Notes under the pieces: generated by a model
The model's input: the letters and a program-made list of their open reading frames with translations, nothing else
Database searches by the model: none
What the model was told of the DNA's origin: nothing
Position numbers and translations under genes: made by a program
Source of the DNA: Agromyces rhizosphaerae
GTDB taxonomy: Bacteria > Actinomycetota > Actinomycetes > Actinomycetales > Microbacteriaceae
DNA length: 64,000 nt
Direction: 5' to 3'
Assembly (NCBI RefSeq): GCF_027925245.1
Contig: NZ_BSDP01000001.1
Span: forward strand, 1-64,000
In this document: piece after piece, positions 48,387 to 59,234 of the stretch
How positions within the stretch are numbered: the first letter of the stretch is position 1
Layout: every line of letters begins with the position of its first letter

Positions 48387-49942
48387 GTCGTGCGGGTCTC
48401 GTCCACCACGCGCACGGTCGGCAGGCCGAGCGAGACGGCGCCGCCGGATGCCGCGCCGGGGGCGGCCGGGACGCCGCAGCTCTCGGCCTGCGCGCGGTCC
48501 CACGCGTCGCCGGCGCGCGTGCGACGGATGCGCAGCGGCGCACCGTCGGGCGAGTCGGCGATGAGGTGGAACGGCGCGGCGTGCGTGACCGTGACGGTGA
48601 CGACGTCGCCGGGGCGCGGGAGCTCGGAACCGTCCGGCACCTCGAAGTGCACGAGCCGGCTGTCTTCCGCGCGACCCGACATGCGGCGGGTCTCGGCGTC
48701 CTTCTTGCCCTCGCCGGTGGCGACGAGCAGCTCGACCTCGCGGCCGACGACTGCCTGGTTCTCCTCGAGGCTGATGCGCTCCTGCAGGGCGATGAGGCGG
48801 TCGTAGCGGTCCTGCACGACCTCCTTCGGCACCTGGTCGTCCATGGTCGCGGCGGGCGTGCCGGGACGGATGGAGTACTGGAACGTGAACGCCGACGCGA
48901 ACCGCGCCGCCTCGACCACGCGCAGGGTCTCCTGGAAGTCCTCCTCGGTCTCGCCGGGGAAGCCGACGATGATGTCGGTGCTGATCGCCGCGTGCGGGAT
49001 GCGCTCGCGCACCTTGTCGAGGATGCCGAGGAACCGCTCGCTGCGGTACGACCGGCGCATGGCCTTGAGGATGCGGTCGGAACCCGACTGCAGCGGCATG
49101 TGCAGCTGCGGCATGACGTTGGGCGTCTCCGCCATCGCGTCGATCACGTCGTCGGTGAACGCGGCCGGGTGGGGGCTCGTGAAGCGGATGCGCTCCAGGC
49201 CGTCGATGCGCCCGGCGGCGCGCAGCAGCTTGCCGAACGCCTGCCGGTCGCCGAACTCGACGCCGTAGGAGTTCACGTTCTGGCCGAGCAGCGTGACCTC
49301 GATGGCCCCGTCGTCGACGAGCGCCTGCACCTCGGCGAGGATGTCGCCGGGCCGGCGGTCCTTCTCCTTGCCGCGCAGCGACGGCACGATGCAGAAGGTG
49401 CAGGTGTTGTTGCAGCCGACCGAGATCGACACCCAGCCGCTGTAGCTCGAGTCGCGCTTCGTCGGCAGCGTCGACGGGAACGTCTCGAGCGCGTCGAGGA
49501 TCTCGAGCTGCGCCTCGTCGTTGTGCCGGGCGCGCTCGAGCAGGCGCGGCAGCGCGCCCATGTTGTGGGTGCCGAACACCACGTCGACCCACGGCGCCTT
49601 CTCGAGGATGGTGCTCGTGTCCTTCTGGGCGAGGCAGCCGCCGACGGCGATCTGCATGCCCTCGTGCCGGCGCTTGACGCCGGCGAGGTGGCCGAGGTTG
49701 CCGTAGAGCTTGTTGTCGGCGTTCTCGCGCACCGCGCAGGTGTTGATGACGACGACGTCGGGCTCGGCGCCGTCGGCGGGTACGTAGCCGGCGGCCTCGA
49801 GCGAGCCGCTCAGGCGCTCGGAGTCGTGCACGTTCATCTGGCAGCCGAAGGTGCGCACCTCGTACGTGCGCGCGCGACCGGCGTCGTCACGTGCGGCCGG
49901 GGATGGCGCGACGAGCGTCGGCGCGGAGGACGGGGCGGTCAT
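48383..49942 (-). CDS. miaB: tRNA-2-methylthio-N6-isopentenyladenosine37 methylthiotransferase
   Basis: 519 residues. N-terminal MTTase domain with three Fe-S cysteines (RTFGCQMN at 34, NTCAVR near 69, GGCLAQ near 103). The radical SAM cluster is in [13 protein letters not shown] near 175, and a TRAM domain follows near 390-450. A Pro/Ala-rich tail of about 50 residues is unusual. TACAAT stands 8 nt before the ATG. Confidence 0.96.
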   Translation of the reverse strand: MTAPSSAPTLVAPSPAARDDAGRARTYEVRTFGCQMNVHDSERLSGSLEAAGYVPADGAEPDVVVINTCAVRENADNKLYGNLGHLAGVKRRHEGMQIAVGGCLAQKDTSTILEKAPWVDVVFGTHNMGALPRLLERARHNDEAQLEILDALETFPSTLPTKRDSSYSGWVSISVGCNNTCTFCIVPSLRGKEKDRRPGDILAEVQALVDDGAIEVTLLGQNVNSYGVEFGDRQAFGKLLRAAGRIDGLERIRFTSPHPAAFTDDVIDAMAETPNVMPQLHMPLQSGSDRILKAMRRSYRSERFLGILDKVRERIPHAAISTDIIVGFPGETEEDFQETLRVVEAARFASAFTFQYSIRPGTPAATMDDQVPKEVVQDRYDRLIALQERISLEENQAVVGREVELLVATGEGKKDAETRRMSGRAEDSRLVHFEVPDGSELPRPGDVVTVTVTHAAPFHLIADSPDGAPLRIRRTRAGDAWDRAQAESCGVPAAPGAASGGAVSLGLPTVRVVDETRTT

Positions 49943-49950
49943 GATGGTCC

Positions 49951-49956
49951 ATTGTA
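49951..49956 (-). promoter_or_regulatory. -10 box of the miaB operon
   Basis: TACAAT on the minus strand, 8 nt before the miaB ATG. It is the closest to consensus of all -10 boxes seen here. The mRNA would be leaderless or nearly so. Confidence 0.5.
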
Positions 49957-49979
49957 CGAGGGGGCCCGCCGCCCACGGA

Positions 49980-50858
49980 TCATCGGATGCGGCCCCGGAT
50001 CCGCACGGCGGACAGCGCGGTGCACGCCACGGCGATGGCCACCATCACTGCCACGACGAACCCGACGGGCACCGCCCAGTCCCCGACGACCAGGTCGAGC
50101 CCGAAGAAGAGCCGTAGCGGCTCCGCCGCACCCGGGGCTCCCGCGGTCATCACCTCGAGGGTCTCGTCGGAGAACTCGCGACGCAGGAGCATGCCGGCCT
50201 GGGCGAACGGCATCGCCGAGAGGATCGACGCGACGCCCGGGGGCAGAAGGCCCATCGGCAGGTAGGCGCCCGCCACGAAGCCGAGCACCGTGCCGACGAT
50301 CGTCGCCAGTGCGGAGAACGCCCCGCTCGTGTGCACGAAGCTCACGATCAGCGCCGAGAACGAGGTGAATGCGATGCAGGAGAGCACGATCACGCCGACG
50401 CTGCGCAGGAGCGCGTCCGGGGGCAGCCACGCGCCCCTGAGGAAGCCGAGGTACAGCAGCGAGATCACGAAGACGACGCCCGAGAGCACCAGGGAGATGA
50501 GCACCGCCGCGATGAGGTAGCCGAGCACGAGCTGGCCACGCTGCAGCGGCGCGACGAGGAAGTCGCGGAAGCGCCCCGACTGCCCGTCGTCGACGAGGGA
50601 GACCAGCGCGCCCAGGCCGGTGGTCACCGTGGTGATCAGCACGATGCCGGCGAACATCCAGCTGTCGACGAAGGCCTGCACCTCCTGGGTGGTCGCACCC
50701 GGGAGGTCGTCGGCCAGGTTGCCGGTCTGGAGGTTGCTGAGGAACAACGTGTAGAGGCCGAACAGGATGATCGCGCCCAGCAGCGAGAAGAACACGTTCA
50801 GCCGGTCGCGGAAGAACAGCCTGAGGTTGCGCGCGACGAGCGCGCGGACCACGTTCAC
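49980..50858 (-). CDS. ABC-2 type exporter permease
   Basis: 292 residues with about six membrane helices, typical of DrrB-like permeases ([23 protein letters not shown] at the N-terminus). The external loop near 45-65 and the block [28 protein letters not shown] are family-like. Substrate unknown (drugs, lipids or polymers in relatives). The start is GTG, overlapping the ATPase stop (GTGA). It ends 37 bp upstream of the miaB start but reads on the same strand as a separate unit. Confidence 0.85.
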   Translation of the reverse strand: MNVVRALVARNLRLFFRDRLNVFFSLLGAIILFGLYTLFLSNLQTGNLADDLPGATTQEVQAFVDSWMFAGIVLITTVTTGLGALVSLVDDGQSGRFRDFLVAPLQRGQLVLGYLIAAVLISLVLSGVVFVISLLYLGFLRGAWLPPDALLRSVGVIVLSCIAFTSFSALIVSFVHTSGAFSALATIVGTVLGFVAGAYLPMGLLPPGVASILSAMPFAQAGMLLRREFSDETLEVMTAGAPGAAEPLRLFFGLDLVVGDWAVPVGFVVAVMVAIAVACTALSAVRIRGRIR

Positions 50859-51772
50859 CGCACCCCCGCCGTCGCTTCGCGCCCGGTGAGGGCGAGGAAG
50901 ACGTCGTCCATGCTGCCGTGGCGGAACTCGAAGTCGCGCACGTGGTCGCCGTGGCGCCGCAGCAGGTCGAGCGCGACGTCGGCTCCCGAGACGCCGATCT
51001 CGACCCGGCCGACTTCGAGCGCGGGCTCCGCGCCGACGGATCGCGCGAGGCTGACGAGCAGGTCGACGTCGTCGGTCTCGACGGTGAGGATGCTGCGGCT
51101 GTGCGCCGCACGCAGCCGCTCGGGGGTGTCCTCCGCGACGATGCGACCGTCGTCGACGATGCAGACGCGATCGGCCTCCTCGGTCTCCTCGAGGTAGTGG
51201 GTGGTGAGGAAGATGGTGAAGCTCCCCCGTTCTCGAAGCTCGTGGAGCGTGTCCCAGACGATCGCGCGACTGCCGGGATCGAGGCCGGCGGTCGGCTCGT
51301 CGAGAAAGAGGATCTCCGGTTCGTGGAGGAGGGCGCGGGCGATGTCGGCGCGGCGTCGCTGGCCGCCCGACAGCTTGCCGTACCGGCGGTCGAGGAAGCT
51401 CCCGAGCCCGATGAGTGCCGCGACGTCGTCGATGCGCGCGTCGACCTCGCGCTGCGGCACCCGGGACAGCACGGCGCGAAGTCTGAGGTTCTCCCTCGTG
51501 GTCAGCAGCGGGTCCTGCAGCGAGTCCTGGAAGACCACGCCGATCGACTCGCGGACGCGCTCGCCCGACGTGACCACGTCATGGCCGAGCACGGAGACCT
51601 CGCCCTCGTCGAACGGCAGCACGGTCGTGACGCAGCCGATGGTGGTCGACTTCCCGGCGCCGTTGGTGCCGACGAACGCGAACACGCTCCCGTCGTCGAC
51701 CGAGAACGAGATGTCGTCGACGGCGACGACACCGCGGTACCGCTTCGTGAGGTTCGCCACGTGGATCGACAC
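50855..51772 (-). CDS. DrrA-type ABC exporter ATPase
   Basis: 305 residues. Walker A VGTNGAGKSTT near 34-44, signature LSGGQRRRADIARAL near 130, Walker B ILFLDEPTAGLD near 152, switch His in LTTHYLEETEEAD near 186. The C-terminal ferredoxin-like region near 230-300 is typical of DrrA/CcmA exporters. It works with the following permease. GTG at 51770-51772 follows GGAGG 6 nt upstream. Confidence 0.9.
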   Translation of the reverse strand: MSIHVANLTKRYRGVVAVDDISFSVDDGSVFAFVGTNGAGKSTTIGCVTTVLPFDEGEVSVLGHDVVTSGERVRESIGVVFQDSLQDPLLTTRENLRLRAVLSRVPQREVDARIDDVAALIGLGSFLDRRYGKLSGGQRRRADIARALLHEPEILFLDEPTAGLDPGSRAIVWDTLHELRERGSFTIFLTTHYLEETEEADRVCIVDDGRIVAEDTPERLRAAHSRSILTVETDDVDLLVSLARSVGAEPALEVGRVEIGVSGADVALDLLRRHGDHVRDFEFRHGSMDDVFLALTGREATAGVR

Positions 51773-51868
51773 GGTCGCCTCCGCCCTCTTCGATTCGCCA
51801 CGGTATTGCGCGGACGCGCCGCGGCACAAGACCGGGCGGCGGAGTCCGTCGGGCGGAGCGCGGTCAGA

Positions 51869-52551
51869 TCAGACGTGCGCGCCGTCGAGCGCGGCGTCCA
51901 CCGCCTCGCGGACGACGTCGCCCGAGTAGCCGCGGCGCTGCAGGTAGCCGGAGAGCCGGCGCACCGCGGTCATGCGGTCGAGCGACCCCATGCGGCGGGC
52001 ACGCTCTGCCGCCAGCTCGATCGCCCGCGACCGCTCGTCGTCGCCGTCGAGCGCGTCGACGGTCTCGCGCGCGAGCCCCGGCTCGATGCCTCGGCGCTGC
52101 AGCTCGGCGAGGACCGCCCCCGCGCCGTATCCCTTGCGCTCGACGAGCGACGCCGCGAGCTGGTCGGCGAACGAGCGGTCGTCGAGGTAGCCGAGCCGCT
52201 CGTAGCGATCGATCCAGGCGTCGACGTCCTCGGCCGGGACGTCCTGCTCGCGGAGCAGTCGGCGCACCTCGGCCACGCTGAGCGACGACCGCCGCAGCCG
52301 GGCGAGCACGACGCGGTCGACCCGATCGTCGTCCATCGCCGGAGTCGCCGCGAGTCGCTCCTCGACGCGCTCGCAGTCCGACATCTCCGAACCGGGAACC
52401 GCGCCCCACAGCTCGCTCCGCGACCCGGACGCAGGGACCTGCGAGGGCTCGGCGGGCGCCGCTTCCTGCCCCGGCCGCACCCACGGCAGGTAGGCGACCG
52501 GGGCGATCGCGTCGTCGTCGCGATCGCTCCGGCCGGATCTCGTCGAGCGGG

Positions 52552-52555
<4 letters not shown>
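51869..52555 (-). CDS. recX: RecX regulatory protein
   Basis: 228 residues. The first 70 are a non-conserved Asp/Pro/Ala-rich extension. The RecX core of three-helix repeats follows ([77 protein letters not shown]). It limits RecA filament activity. Its ATG overlaps the recA stop (ATGA), so both are SOS-controlled together. Confidence 0.94.
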
Positions 52556-53625
<1,070 letters not shown>

Positions 53626-53816
53626 GTGCTGTCTCCTTCGTCTCGGTGCTGCTGCCTGTAGGCTGTCGCTCCGCGCCCGGGCCGTGACCCGGGACACCTC
53701 GTCGACAAGGCGGTGCGGTGTGATCCGACGCCGTTCACGCTACGCACCACCCCCGACATCCGCCGGTTGCAGCGCCGTGGAGTTCCCGACGCGCGGGGCT
53801 CACCCGCCTGTTGAGG

Positions 53817-53847
53817 AGACTACGCCAGCGAACCGAACACGTGTTCG
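53817..53847 (-). promoter_or_regulatory. recA promoter with perfect SOS box
   Basis: CGAACACGTGTTCG (53834-53847) is a perfect CGAAC-N4-GTTCG LexA box. TAGTCT (53817-53822) lies 11 nt downstream as the -10, which puts the -35 inside the box. LexA would block polymerase directly. Confidence 0.8.
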
Positions 53848-53896
53848 AGCGACACGCCGCGTGTCATGGGTGGTTCATCGAACATCCGCACACTGG

Positions 53897-54121
53897 TCAC
53901 CGGTCGTGATCGAGTCGCCCGACGCCGTACCGACGCTGCCCCGGGACGTCCGTCGCGTCGCACAGCGCATCCCACACCACGCGCGCCGGCACGCCGTCGG
54001 ACAGCGCCTGCTCGGCAGTGCGTCCGGCGAGCGTGGGCAGCACGAGGTCGGCGACGACGACGCGGCCGTAGCCGGCGCCGAACTCGTCGTCGACGGCGAT
54101 GCGGAACTCGCTGAGCTTCAC
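53897..54121 (-). CDS. DUF3046 protein
   Basis: 74 residues: MKLSEFRIAVDDEFG, then VLPTLAGRTAEQALSDGVPARVVWDALCDATDVP. This small family is typically encoded just upstream of recA in actinobacteria; its function is unknown. The start is GTG after AGGAGG. A perfect 28-bp palindrome separates it from clgR. Confidence 0.9.
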   Translation of the reverse strand: MKLSEFRIAVDDEFGAGYGRVVVADLVLPTLAGRTAEQALSDGVPARVVWDALCDATDVPGQRRYGVGRLDHDR

Positions 54122-54143
54122 GGACCCTCCTGCCGGGAAACGA

Positions 54144-54171
54144 GAACGACCGGCCCGCGGGCCGGTCGTTC
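54144..54171 (-). terminator. perfect 28-bp palindrome between clgR and DUF3046
   Basis: GAACGACCGGCCCG followed directly by its exact reverse complement. On the clgR strand it is followed by TCGTTTCCC, weakly like a terminator tail. It lies 20 bp after the clgR stop. Confidence 0.65.
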
Positions 54172-54191
54172 CGTACGTCGATGTGTCGTGG

Positions 54192-54500
54192 TCAGCGCAC
54201 CATCATGTCGGCGTCGAAGCCGGCCACGAACTCGTCGGGGACCGTGTCGGGGATCGGGTCGATGCCCTCGATCACTGCCAGACGGTCGCCGACCTCGCGC
54301 ATGATAGTCGAGATCGGGGTCTCGAGCGCCTCCGCCACCGAGGCGAGGATCTCGCTCGAGGCCTCCTTCTGGCCGCGCTCCACCTCGCTCAGGTAGCCGA
54401 GGGCCACGCTGGCCTTGCTCGCGACCTGACGGAGCGTCCGACCCTTCTGCAGGCGGAAGTCCCTCAGCACATCGCCGATTTCCTGACGAACCAGAACCAT
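54192..54500 (-). CDS. clgR: ClgR-type XRE-family transcriptional regulator
   Basis: 102 residues. The helix-turn-helix is in LRDFRLQKGRTLRQVASKASVALGYLSEVERGQKEASSEILASVAEAL, identical in layout to ClgR, which activates clp protease genes in actinobacteria and is itself degraded by Clp. Strong ribosome site AAGGAGG 6 nt before the ATG. A ClgR-like site lies 80 bp upstream. Confidence 0.92.
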   Translation of the reverse strand: MVLVRQEIGDVLRDFRLQKGRTLRQVASKASVALGYLSEVERGQKEASSEILASVAEALETPISTIMREVGDRLAVIEGIDPIPDTVPDEFVAGFDADMMVR

Positions 54501-54579
54501 CGGGAACCTCCTTCTCTCTGCCCATCGGCCCGGGCGGCCGATCCGGGAACCGGTCGGCGGGCGACTGGTTCCCTTCCTA

Positions 54580-54590
54580 CGACATTAGCG
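54580..54590 (-). promoter_or_regulatory. ClgR-like operator over the clgR -10 box
   Basis: CGCTAATGTCG fits the published ClgR core CGC-YNANR-GCG (as I recall it) at all but one position. It contains TAATGT, the likely clgR -10. The overlap suggests negative autocontrol. Confidence 0.4.
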
Positions 54591-54636
54591 TCGCACACTG
54601 GGCTTTGCGTGTGAATGCCGTACATGTAACGGCCTG

Positions 54637-55131
54637 TTAACGCCGTCTATTCCGTACTTCCGCAACCGCTTCCGCGATCGCCGCATCCACCGTCGCGGTG
54701 CGGATCGCGGCCCGGTCGCCGGTCAGCGCGAGCTCGACGGCCCGCGATCCGGCGTCGGTTGCGACCCCCACGAACACTGTCCCCGGCGGCATCCCGCCCT
54801 GCGGGTCCGGCCCCGCGACTCCGGTCGTCGCCACCCCGAGGTCCGCCTCGCGGCCGTCGACCGCACACGCGCGCCGCACGCCCTCGGCGAGTCGCCGGGC
54901 CACCTCTGCGTCCACCGGTCCGCGCTCCACGAGCAGCGTGGCATCCACCCCGAGCAGGTCGTGCTTCAGCTTGGTCGCGTACGCCACGACGCCTCCGACG
55001 AAGACGGCGGATGCCCCGGGCACGTCGACGATCCGCGCGGCGAGCATGCCGCCGGTGAGCGACTCCGCGACCGCGAGCGTCATGCCCCGCGCGGCGAGCG
55101 CCTCGACGAGCGAGCGCGCGTCGTCAGGCAT
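54637..55131 (-). CDS. pncC: CinA C-terminal domain protein (nicotinamide-nucleotide amidohydrolase, PncC)
   Basis: 164 residues, the single-domain form. TLAVAESLTGGMLAARIVDVPGAS near 18, GGVVAYATKLKHDLLGV near 46, GVATTGVAGPDPQGGMPPGTVFVGVA near 98-123 are the CinA signature. It deamidates NMN to nicotinate mononucleotide. Its ATG lies inside the pgsA 3' end (8-bp overlap). Confidence 0.93.
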   Translation of the reverse strand: MPDDARSLVEALAARGMTLAVAESLTGGMLAARIVDVPGASAVFVGGVVAYATKLKHDLLGVDATLLVERGPVDAEVARRLAEGVRRACAVDGREADLGVATTGVAGPDPQGGMPPGTVFVGVATDAGSRAVELALTGDRAAIRTATVDAAIAEAVAEVRNRRR

Positions 55132-55720
55132 CCGCCCCGGTGCGCCGCAGCCTCGCCGCGTGGACCAGGTACACCGCGCCCGACCAGACCGTGAGCACGA
55201 GTGCGACGCCCATCGCGAACCAGTTCACCCAGAAGACCCAGTCGCCGAGGAGCAGCCACGTCGGCGTGAGCGCGAGCGAGATCGCGACCGCCTGCACGAC
55301 GGTCTTCAGCTTGCCGCCGCTCGATGCCGGCACGACGTTGCCGCGGCGCAGCTCGACGAGGCGCCACACGGTGATGCCGACCTCGCGGACGATGATCAGC
55401 GCGGTGACCCACCACCACAGCTCGCCGAGGATCGACAGGCAGACCAGCGCGCCGCTCGTGAGGAGCTTGTCGGCGATCGGGTCGAGGATCTTGCCGAGGT
55501 CGGTGACGAGCCCGCGACTGCGCGCGATGTGGCCGTCGAGCCCGTCGGTCGAGATCGCGATGATGAAGAATGCGGCGGCGATCCAGCGGAGCGGTCCGTC
55601 GTCACCGGCATCCGCCAGCAGCATCCAGAAGAAGAACGGCGCCATCAGGATGCGCACCACGGTGATGGCGTTCGGGAGGTTCCAGTTCGCCGATCGGGTC
55701 GGGCTGTCGGCGTCGCTCAT
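55124..55720 (-). CDS. pgsA: CDP-diacylglycerol-glycerol-3-phosphate 3-phosphatidyltransferase
   Basis: 198 residues, integral membrane enzyme with about five to six helices. The CDP-alcohol motif DG-x2-AR-x8-G-x3-D-x3-D is seen from D59 to D84 (TDGLDGHIARSRG...GKILDPIADK). It makes the precursor of phosphatidylglycerol. A 20-bp gap to ftsK puts it in the ftsK-pgsA-cinA run. Confidence 0.93.
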   Translation of the reverse strand: MSDADSPTRSANWNLPNAITVVRILMAPFFFWMLLADAGDDGPLRWIAAAFFIIAISTDGLDGHIARSRGLVTDLGKILDPIADKLLTSGALVCLSILGELWWWVTALIIVREVGITVWRLVELRRGNVVPASSGGKLKTVVQAVAISLALTPTWLLLGDWVFWVNWFAMGVALVLTVWSGAVYLVHAARLRRTGADA

Positions 55721-55740
55721 GGGGAAAGACTACCGCCCGC

Positions 55741-58566
55741 TCAGTCGCGGCCGGTGAGTCCCCAGGCGTCCTCGTCCGACCCGCCGTCGACCTCCTCACG
55801 ACCTGCCGACATGCGCGCGACCGGGTCGCCCTCGTAGGGCTCTGCGGGGGCGGCGGATGCCGCGGGGCGATGCTCGGCCGGCTCCTCGCCGCGCAGCCTG
55901 GCCAGCACGCCCGGCAGCTGCTCGGCGGTGACGAGCACGTCGCGCGCCTTCGAGCCCTCGGACGGCCCGACGATCTCGCGCGACTCGAGCAGGTCCATGA
56001 GCCGGCCCGCCTTGGCGAAGCCCACGCGGAGCTTGCGCTGCAGCATCGACGTCGAACCGAACTGCGTGGACACCACGAGCTCGGCCGCCGCGAGCAGCAC
56101 CTCGAGGTCGTCGCCGATGTCGGAGTCGATCTCTTTCTTCTCGACCGCCGCCTCGACGTCCTTGCGGTACTCGGGCCGCGCCTGGCGGGTGACGTGCTTG
56201 ACGACCTTCTCGATCTCGGTCTCGCTCACCCACGCGCCCTGCACGCGCATCGACTTCGACGCGCCCATGGGCAGGAAGAGGCCGTCGCCCTGGCCGATGA
56301 GCTTGTCGGCGCCCGGCTGGTCGAGGATGACGCGCGAGTCGGTCACGCTCGTCACAGCGAACGCGAGCCGCGACGGCACGTTCGCCTTGATGAGGCCGGT
56401 GACGACGTCGACCGACGGGCGCTGCGTCGCGAGCACCAGGTGGATGCCCGACGCGCGCGCGAGCTGCGTGATGCGCACGATCGAGTCCTCGACGTCGCGC
56501 GGGGCGACCATCATGAGGTCGGCGAGCTCGTCGACGACGACCAGCAGGTACGGGTACGGCTTGAGCGTCCGCTCGCTGCCCTCGGGCAGCACGATCTGGT
56601 CGTTCACGACAGCCTTGTTGAAGTCGTCGATGTGGCGGAACCCGAACGACGCCAGGTCGTCGTACCGCATGTCCATCTCCTTCACGACCCACTGCAGCGC
56701 CTCGGCGGCCTTCTTCGGGTTCGTGATGATGGGCGTGATCAGGTGCGGCACGCCCGCGTACGGCGCGAGCTCGACGCGCTTGGGGTCGATCAGCACCATG
56801 CGCACGTCGGCGGGCTTCGCGCGCATCAGCAGGCTCGTGATCATCGAGTTCACGAAGCTCGACTTGCCCGAGCCGGTGGAGCCCGCGACCAGCAGGTGGG
56901 GCATCTTGGCGAGGTTCGCGACCACGTAGCCGCCGCCGACGTCCTTGCCCACGCCGATGGTCATCGGGTGGGTGCTGCCGGATGCGGTGGACGAGCGCAG
57001 CACGTCGCCGAGCGTGACGATCTCGCGGTCGGAGTTCGGGATCTCGACGCCGATCGCGCTCTTGCCCGGGATCGGCGAGAGGATGCGCACCTCGTTCGAC
57101 GCGACCGCGTACGACAGGTTCTTCGACAGCGCGGTCACGCGCTCGACCTTGACGCCCGGCCCGAGCTCGATCTCGTACTGGGTCACGGTCGGTCCGCGCG
57201 AGAACCCGGTGACCTTCGCATCGACGCCGAACTGGTCGAGCACGTGCGTGATCGCGCGCACGACGTCGTCGTTCGCCGACGAGCGCGACTTCGCCGGGGC
57301 ACCGGCAGCGAGCGTGGAGGCCGCCGGCAGGTGGTACGGATGCTCCGCCTCGGGCGCTGCCTCGGGCACCGCGTCCGGGTCGAACCCCGACTCCCCCGCC
57401 GCGGCGGCGCCGAACCCGGGGAGCACCTCGGTCGCGCCGGCCGCCCCGGTCGCACCGTCGGCCTGCAGGCCGGTCGTGGCGCCCGTGCCGCCGAACTGCT
57501 GGATCGCGGACTCTGCGCGCTGCAGGTCGCCCTCGACCGCGGCGCCGTACTCGGCACGCCCGTCGGGCGGGCCTTCGAGCGCGGAGTCGAAGCCGCCCTC
57601 GGAACGGCCGTCGCCGAACACCTCGGTCATGCCGTCGCCGCCCGCGTACTCGGGGTCCTCCTCGCGGTTGGACGAGTTGCGCCGCCACCACGGCAGCACG
57701 CCCGGCGACGACGGCTCGTCGTCATCGCCGTCGACGCCGTCGAGTTCGACCTGAGTGGACTTCTTCCTCCGGCGGGACTTCGGCTCGGACGGCTCCGCCT
57801 CGGGCTGCTCCTCGAGCGTCGCGCCGAACAGCCAGCGGTACAGCTCGCCCAGGCGCGACCCGATGCGGTTCGGCGGGGTCTTGGTAATGATCAGCACCGA
57901 CAGCAGCAGGAGCAGGATGACGATGGCCGTCGCGCCGATGTCGGTCGTGAGCAGCACGAGCGGCTGGGCGAGCATCCAGCCGAGGATGCCGCCCGCGGTC
58001 GCGAGCACCTCCATGCCCTCGCTCGGGTCGGGCTGGCCGCCGAAGATGTGGCACAGCCCGGAGACGGTGAGCAGCATGAGCCACAGGCCGATGCCGATGC
58101 GCGTGTTGTCGTGCACCGAGCTGGGGTGCCGGAAGAGCCAGATGGCGAACACCAGCAGGATGACCGGGAGCGCGAACGCCACCCGGCCGAGCAGGCCGCC
58201 GAACGTCCACGCGTCGATGACCTGGGCGACCGGCTCGTTGATCAGGAACCACTCGACGACCGCACCGGCGATGGCGAGCAGCACGAGGAAGAACGGCAGG
58301 CCGTCGCGCCGGTCCTCCTTGGCGAGGGTCTCGGGGCCGAGAGCACGCGCGGCGCCGCCGGCGACGTGCGCCATGCCCATCCACGCGCGGACGAGCAGCG
58401 GATCGCGGTCGGGGTCGCGCGGGGCGCGCTTCGCGGGCGCCTTGGTGCGCGCCGTCGCCTTGGTGGCCGGCTTCGCGGCGGTCTTCTTCGTCGTTCCCCC
58501 GGACGACGAGCCGCCGCGGCCGGACCGCCCGGAGGCGCGACTCGTCGACTTGGTGCTCGTGGCCAT
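55741..58566 (-). CDS. ftsK: DNA translocase FtsK
   Basis: 941 residues. A Lys/Ala/Ser-rich N-terminus, four membrane helices (about 90-235), then a long acidic and Gly/Ala-rich linker to about 430. The alpha-beta motor domain carries Walker [11 protein letters not shown] near 560 and Walker [14 protein letters not shown] near 665. The gamma winged helix ([23 protein letters not shown] near 845) reads KOPS-type sites. It clears chromosome ends from the septum. TAACGT stands 6 nt before the ATG, so it is probably leaderless. Confidence 0.97.
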   Translation of the reverse strand: MATSTKSTSRASGRSGRGGSSSGGTTKKTAAKPATKATARTKAPAKRAPRDPDRDPLLVRAWMGMAHVAGGAARALGPETLAKEDRRDGLPFFLVLLAIAGAVVEWFLINEPVAQVIDAWTFGGLLGRVAFALPVILLVFAIWLFRHPSSVHDNTRIGIGLWLMLLTVSGLCHIFGGQPDPSEGMEVLATAGGILGWMLAQPLVLLTTDIGATAIVILLLLLSVLIITKTPPNRIGSRLGELYRWLFGATLEEQPEAEPSEPKSRRRKKSTQVELDGVDGDDDEPSSPGVLPWWRRNSSNREEDPEYAGGDGMTEVFGDGRSEGGFDSALEGPPDGRAEYGAAVEGDLQRAESAIQQFGGTGATTGLQADGATGAAGATEVLPGFGAAAAGESGFDPDAVPEAAPEAEHPYHLPAASTLAAGAPAKSRSSANDDVVRAITHVLDQFGVDAKVTGFSRGPTVTQYEIELGPGVKVERVTALSKNLSYAVASNEVRILSPIPGKSAIGVEIPNSDREIVTLGDVLRSSTASGSTHPMTIGVGKDVGGGYVVANLAKMPHLLVAGSTGSGKSSFVNSMITSLLMRAKPADVRMVLIDPKRVELAPYAGVPHLITPIITNPKKAAEALQWVVKEMDMRYDDLASFGFRHIDDFNKAVVNDQIVLPEGSERTLKPYPYLLVVVDELADLMMVAPRDVEDSIVRITQLARASGIHLVLATQRPSVDVVTGLIKANVPSRLAFAVTSVTDSRVILDQPGADKLIGQGDGLFLPMGASKSMRVQGAWVSETEIEKVVKHVTRQARPEYRKDVEAAVEKKEIDSDIGDDLEVLLAAAELVVSTQFGSTSMLQRKLRVGFAKAGRLMDLLESREIVGPSEGSKARDVLVTAEQLPGVLARLRGEEPAEHRPAASAAPAEPYEGDPVARMSAGREEVDGGSDEDAWGLTGRD

Positions 58567-58572
58567 GGGTCC

Positions 58573-58578
58573 ACGTTA
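58573..58578 (-). promoter_or_regulatory. -10 box of leaderless ftsK
   Basis: TAACGT on the minus strand ends 6 nt before the ftsK ATG. Confidence 0.5.
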
Positions 58579-58661
58579 CGGGTGGCGGCCGACTTCGAGC
58601 GCGAAGCGGGCGCGAGTGTTCGCGATCGGCGATCCGCGCCCGCGCGCGGCATCCGGCCCGC

Positions 58662-59156
58662 TCAGGTCAGCCGTCGCACCATGGTCAGGCGCGGCGGATG
58701 CACCTCGGCGACGCGGAACCCCTCGCTGCGGTAGAGCCCCTCGGCGAAGTTGCCCTGCTCGACGCTCAGGGCGATGCGCACGAAGCCCGCCGCGGCCGCC
58801 TGGCGCACGAGCTCGCGCATGAGCGCGCGCCCCACGCCGACCCCGCGCCACATCGGGCGCACGCCGATGATCAGCTCGGGCACGCCGGTGGCGACGTAGC
58901 CGTGCGCCGCGTCGTCCTTGGTGAAGATGCGGTACCAGGCCGCGCCGACCGCCTCGCCGTCGGCGTCCTCCGCCACGACGCCGACGTCGCCCGGCCGCGG
59001 CCAGCCCGACACGTAGTGCACGTGCGCGGGATCGGTCAGCACCGCGAACTTCGGCCGTGCGCGCTGCGCGTGCCAGTTGGCCGCCTCGACGACCATCTCG
59101 GCCAGGAACGGCCCGTCGGCGGGGACCGCCGGACGCAGGGTGAAGGACGCCACCAT
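58662..59156 (-). CDS. GNAT-family N-acetyltransferase
   Basis: 164 residues. The acetyl-CoA loop is in IGVRPMWRGVGVGRALMRELVRQAAAAGF near 100-128 (R/Q-x-x-G-x-G/A). VRIALSVEQGNFAEGLYRSEGFRV follows. Substrate unknown. It stands alone between ftsK and rnj with its own -10 (TAGCAT, 6 nt before the ATG). Confidence 0.88.
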   Translation of the reverse strand: MVASFTLRPAVPADGPFLAEMVVEAANWHAQRARPKFAVLTDPAHVHYVSGWPRPGDVGVVAEDADGEAVGAAWYRIFTKDDAAHGYVATGVPELIIGVRPMWRGVGVGRALMRELVRQAAAAGFVRIALSVEQGNFAEGLYRSEGFRVAEVHPPRLTMVRRLT

Positions 59157-59162
59157 GATCGG

Positions 59163-59168
59163 ATGCTA
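59163..59168 (-). promoter_or_regulatory. -10 box of leaderless GNAT gene
   Basis: TAGCAT on the minus strand ends 6 nt before the ATG. Confidence 0.5.
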
Positions 59169-59234
59169 CGCCGACGGTGTTTCGCGGCGGTTTCCGGGCG
59201 CTGACCGGGGCCTGCGCGTTCGCGCCTCCCCGGG

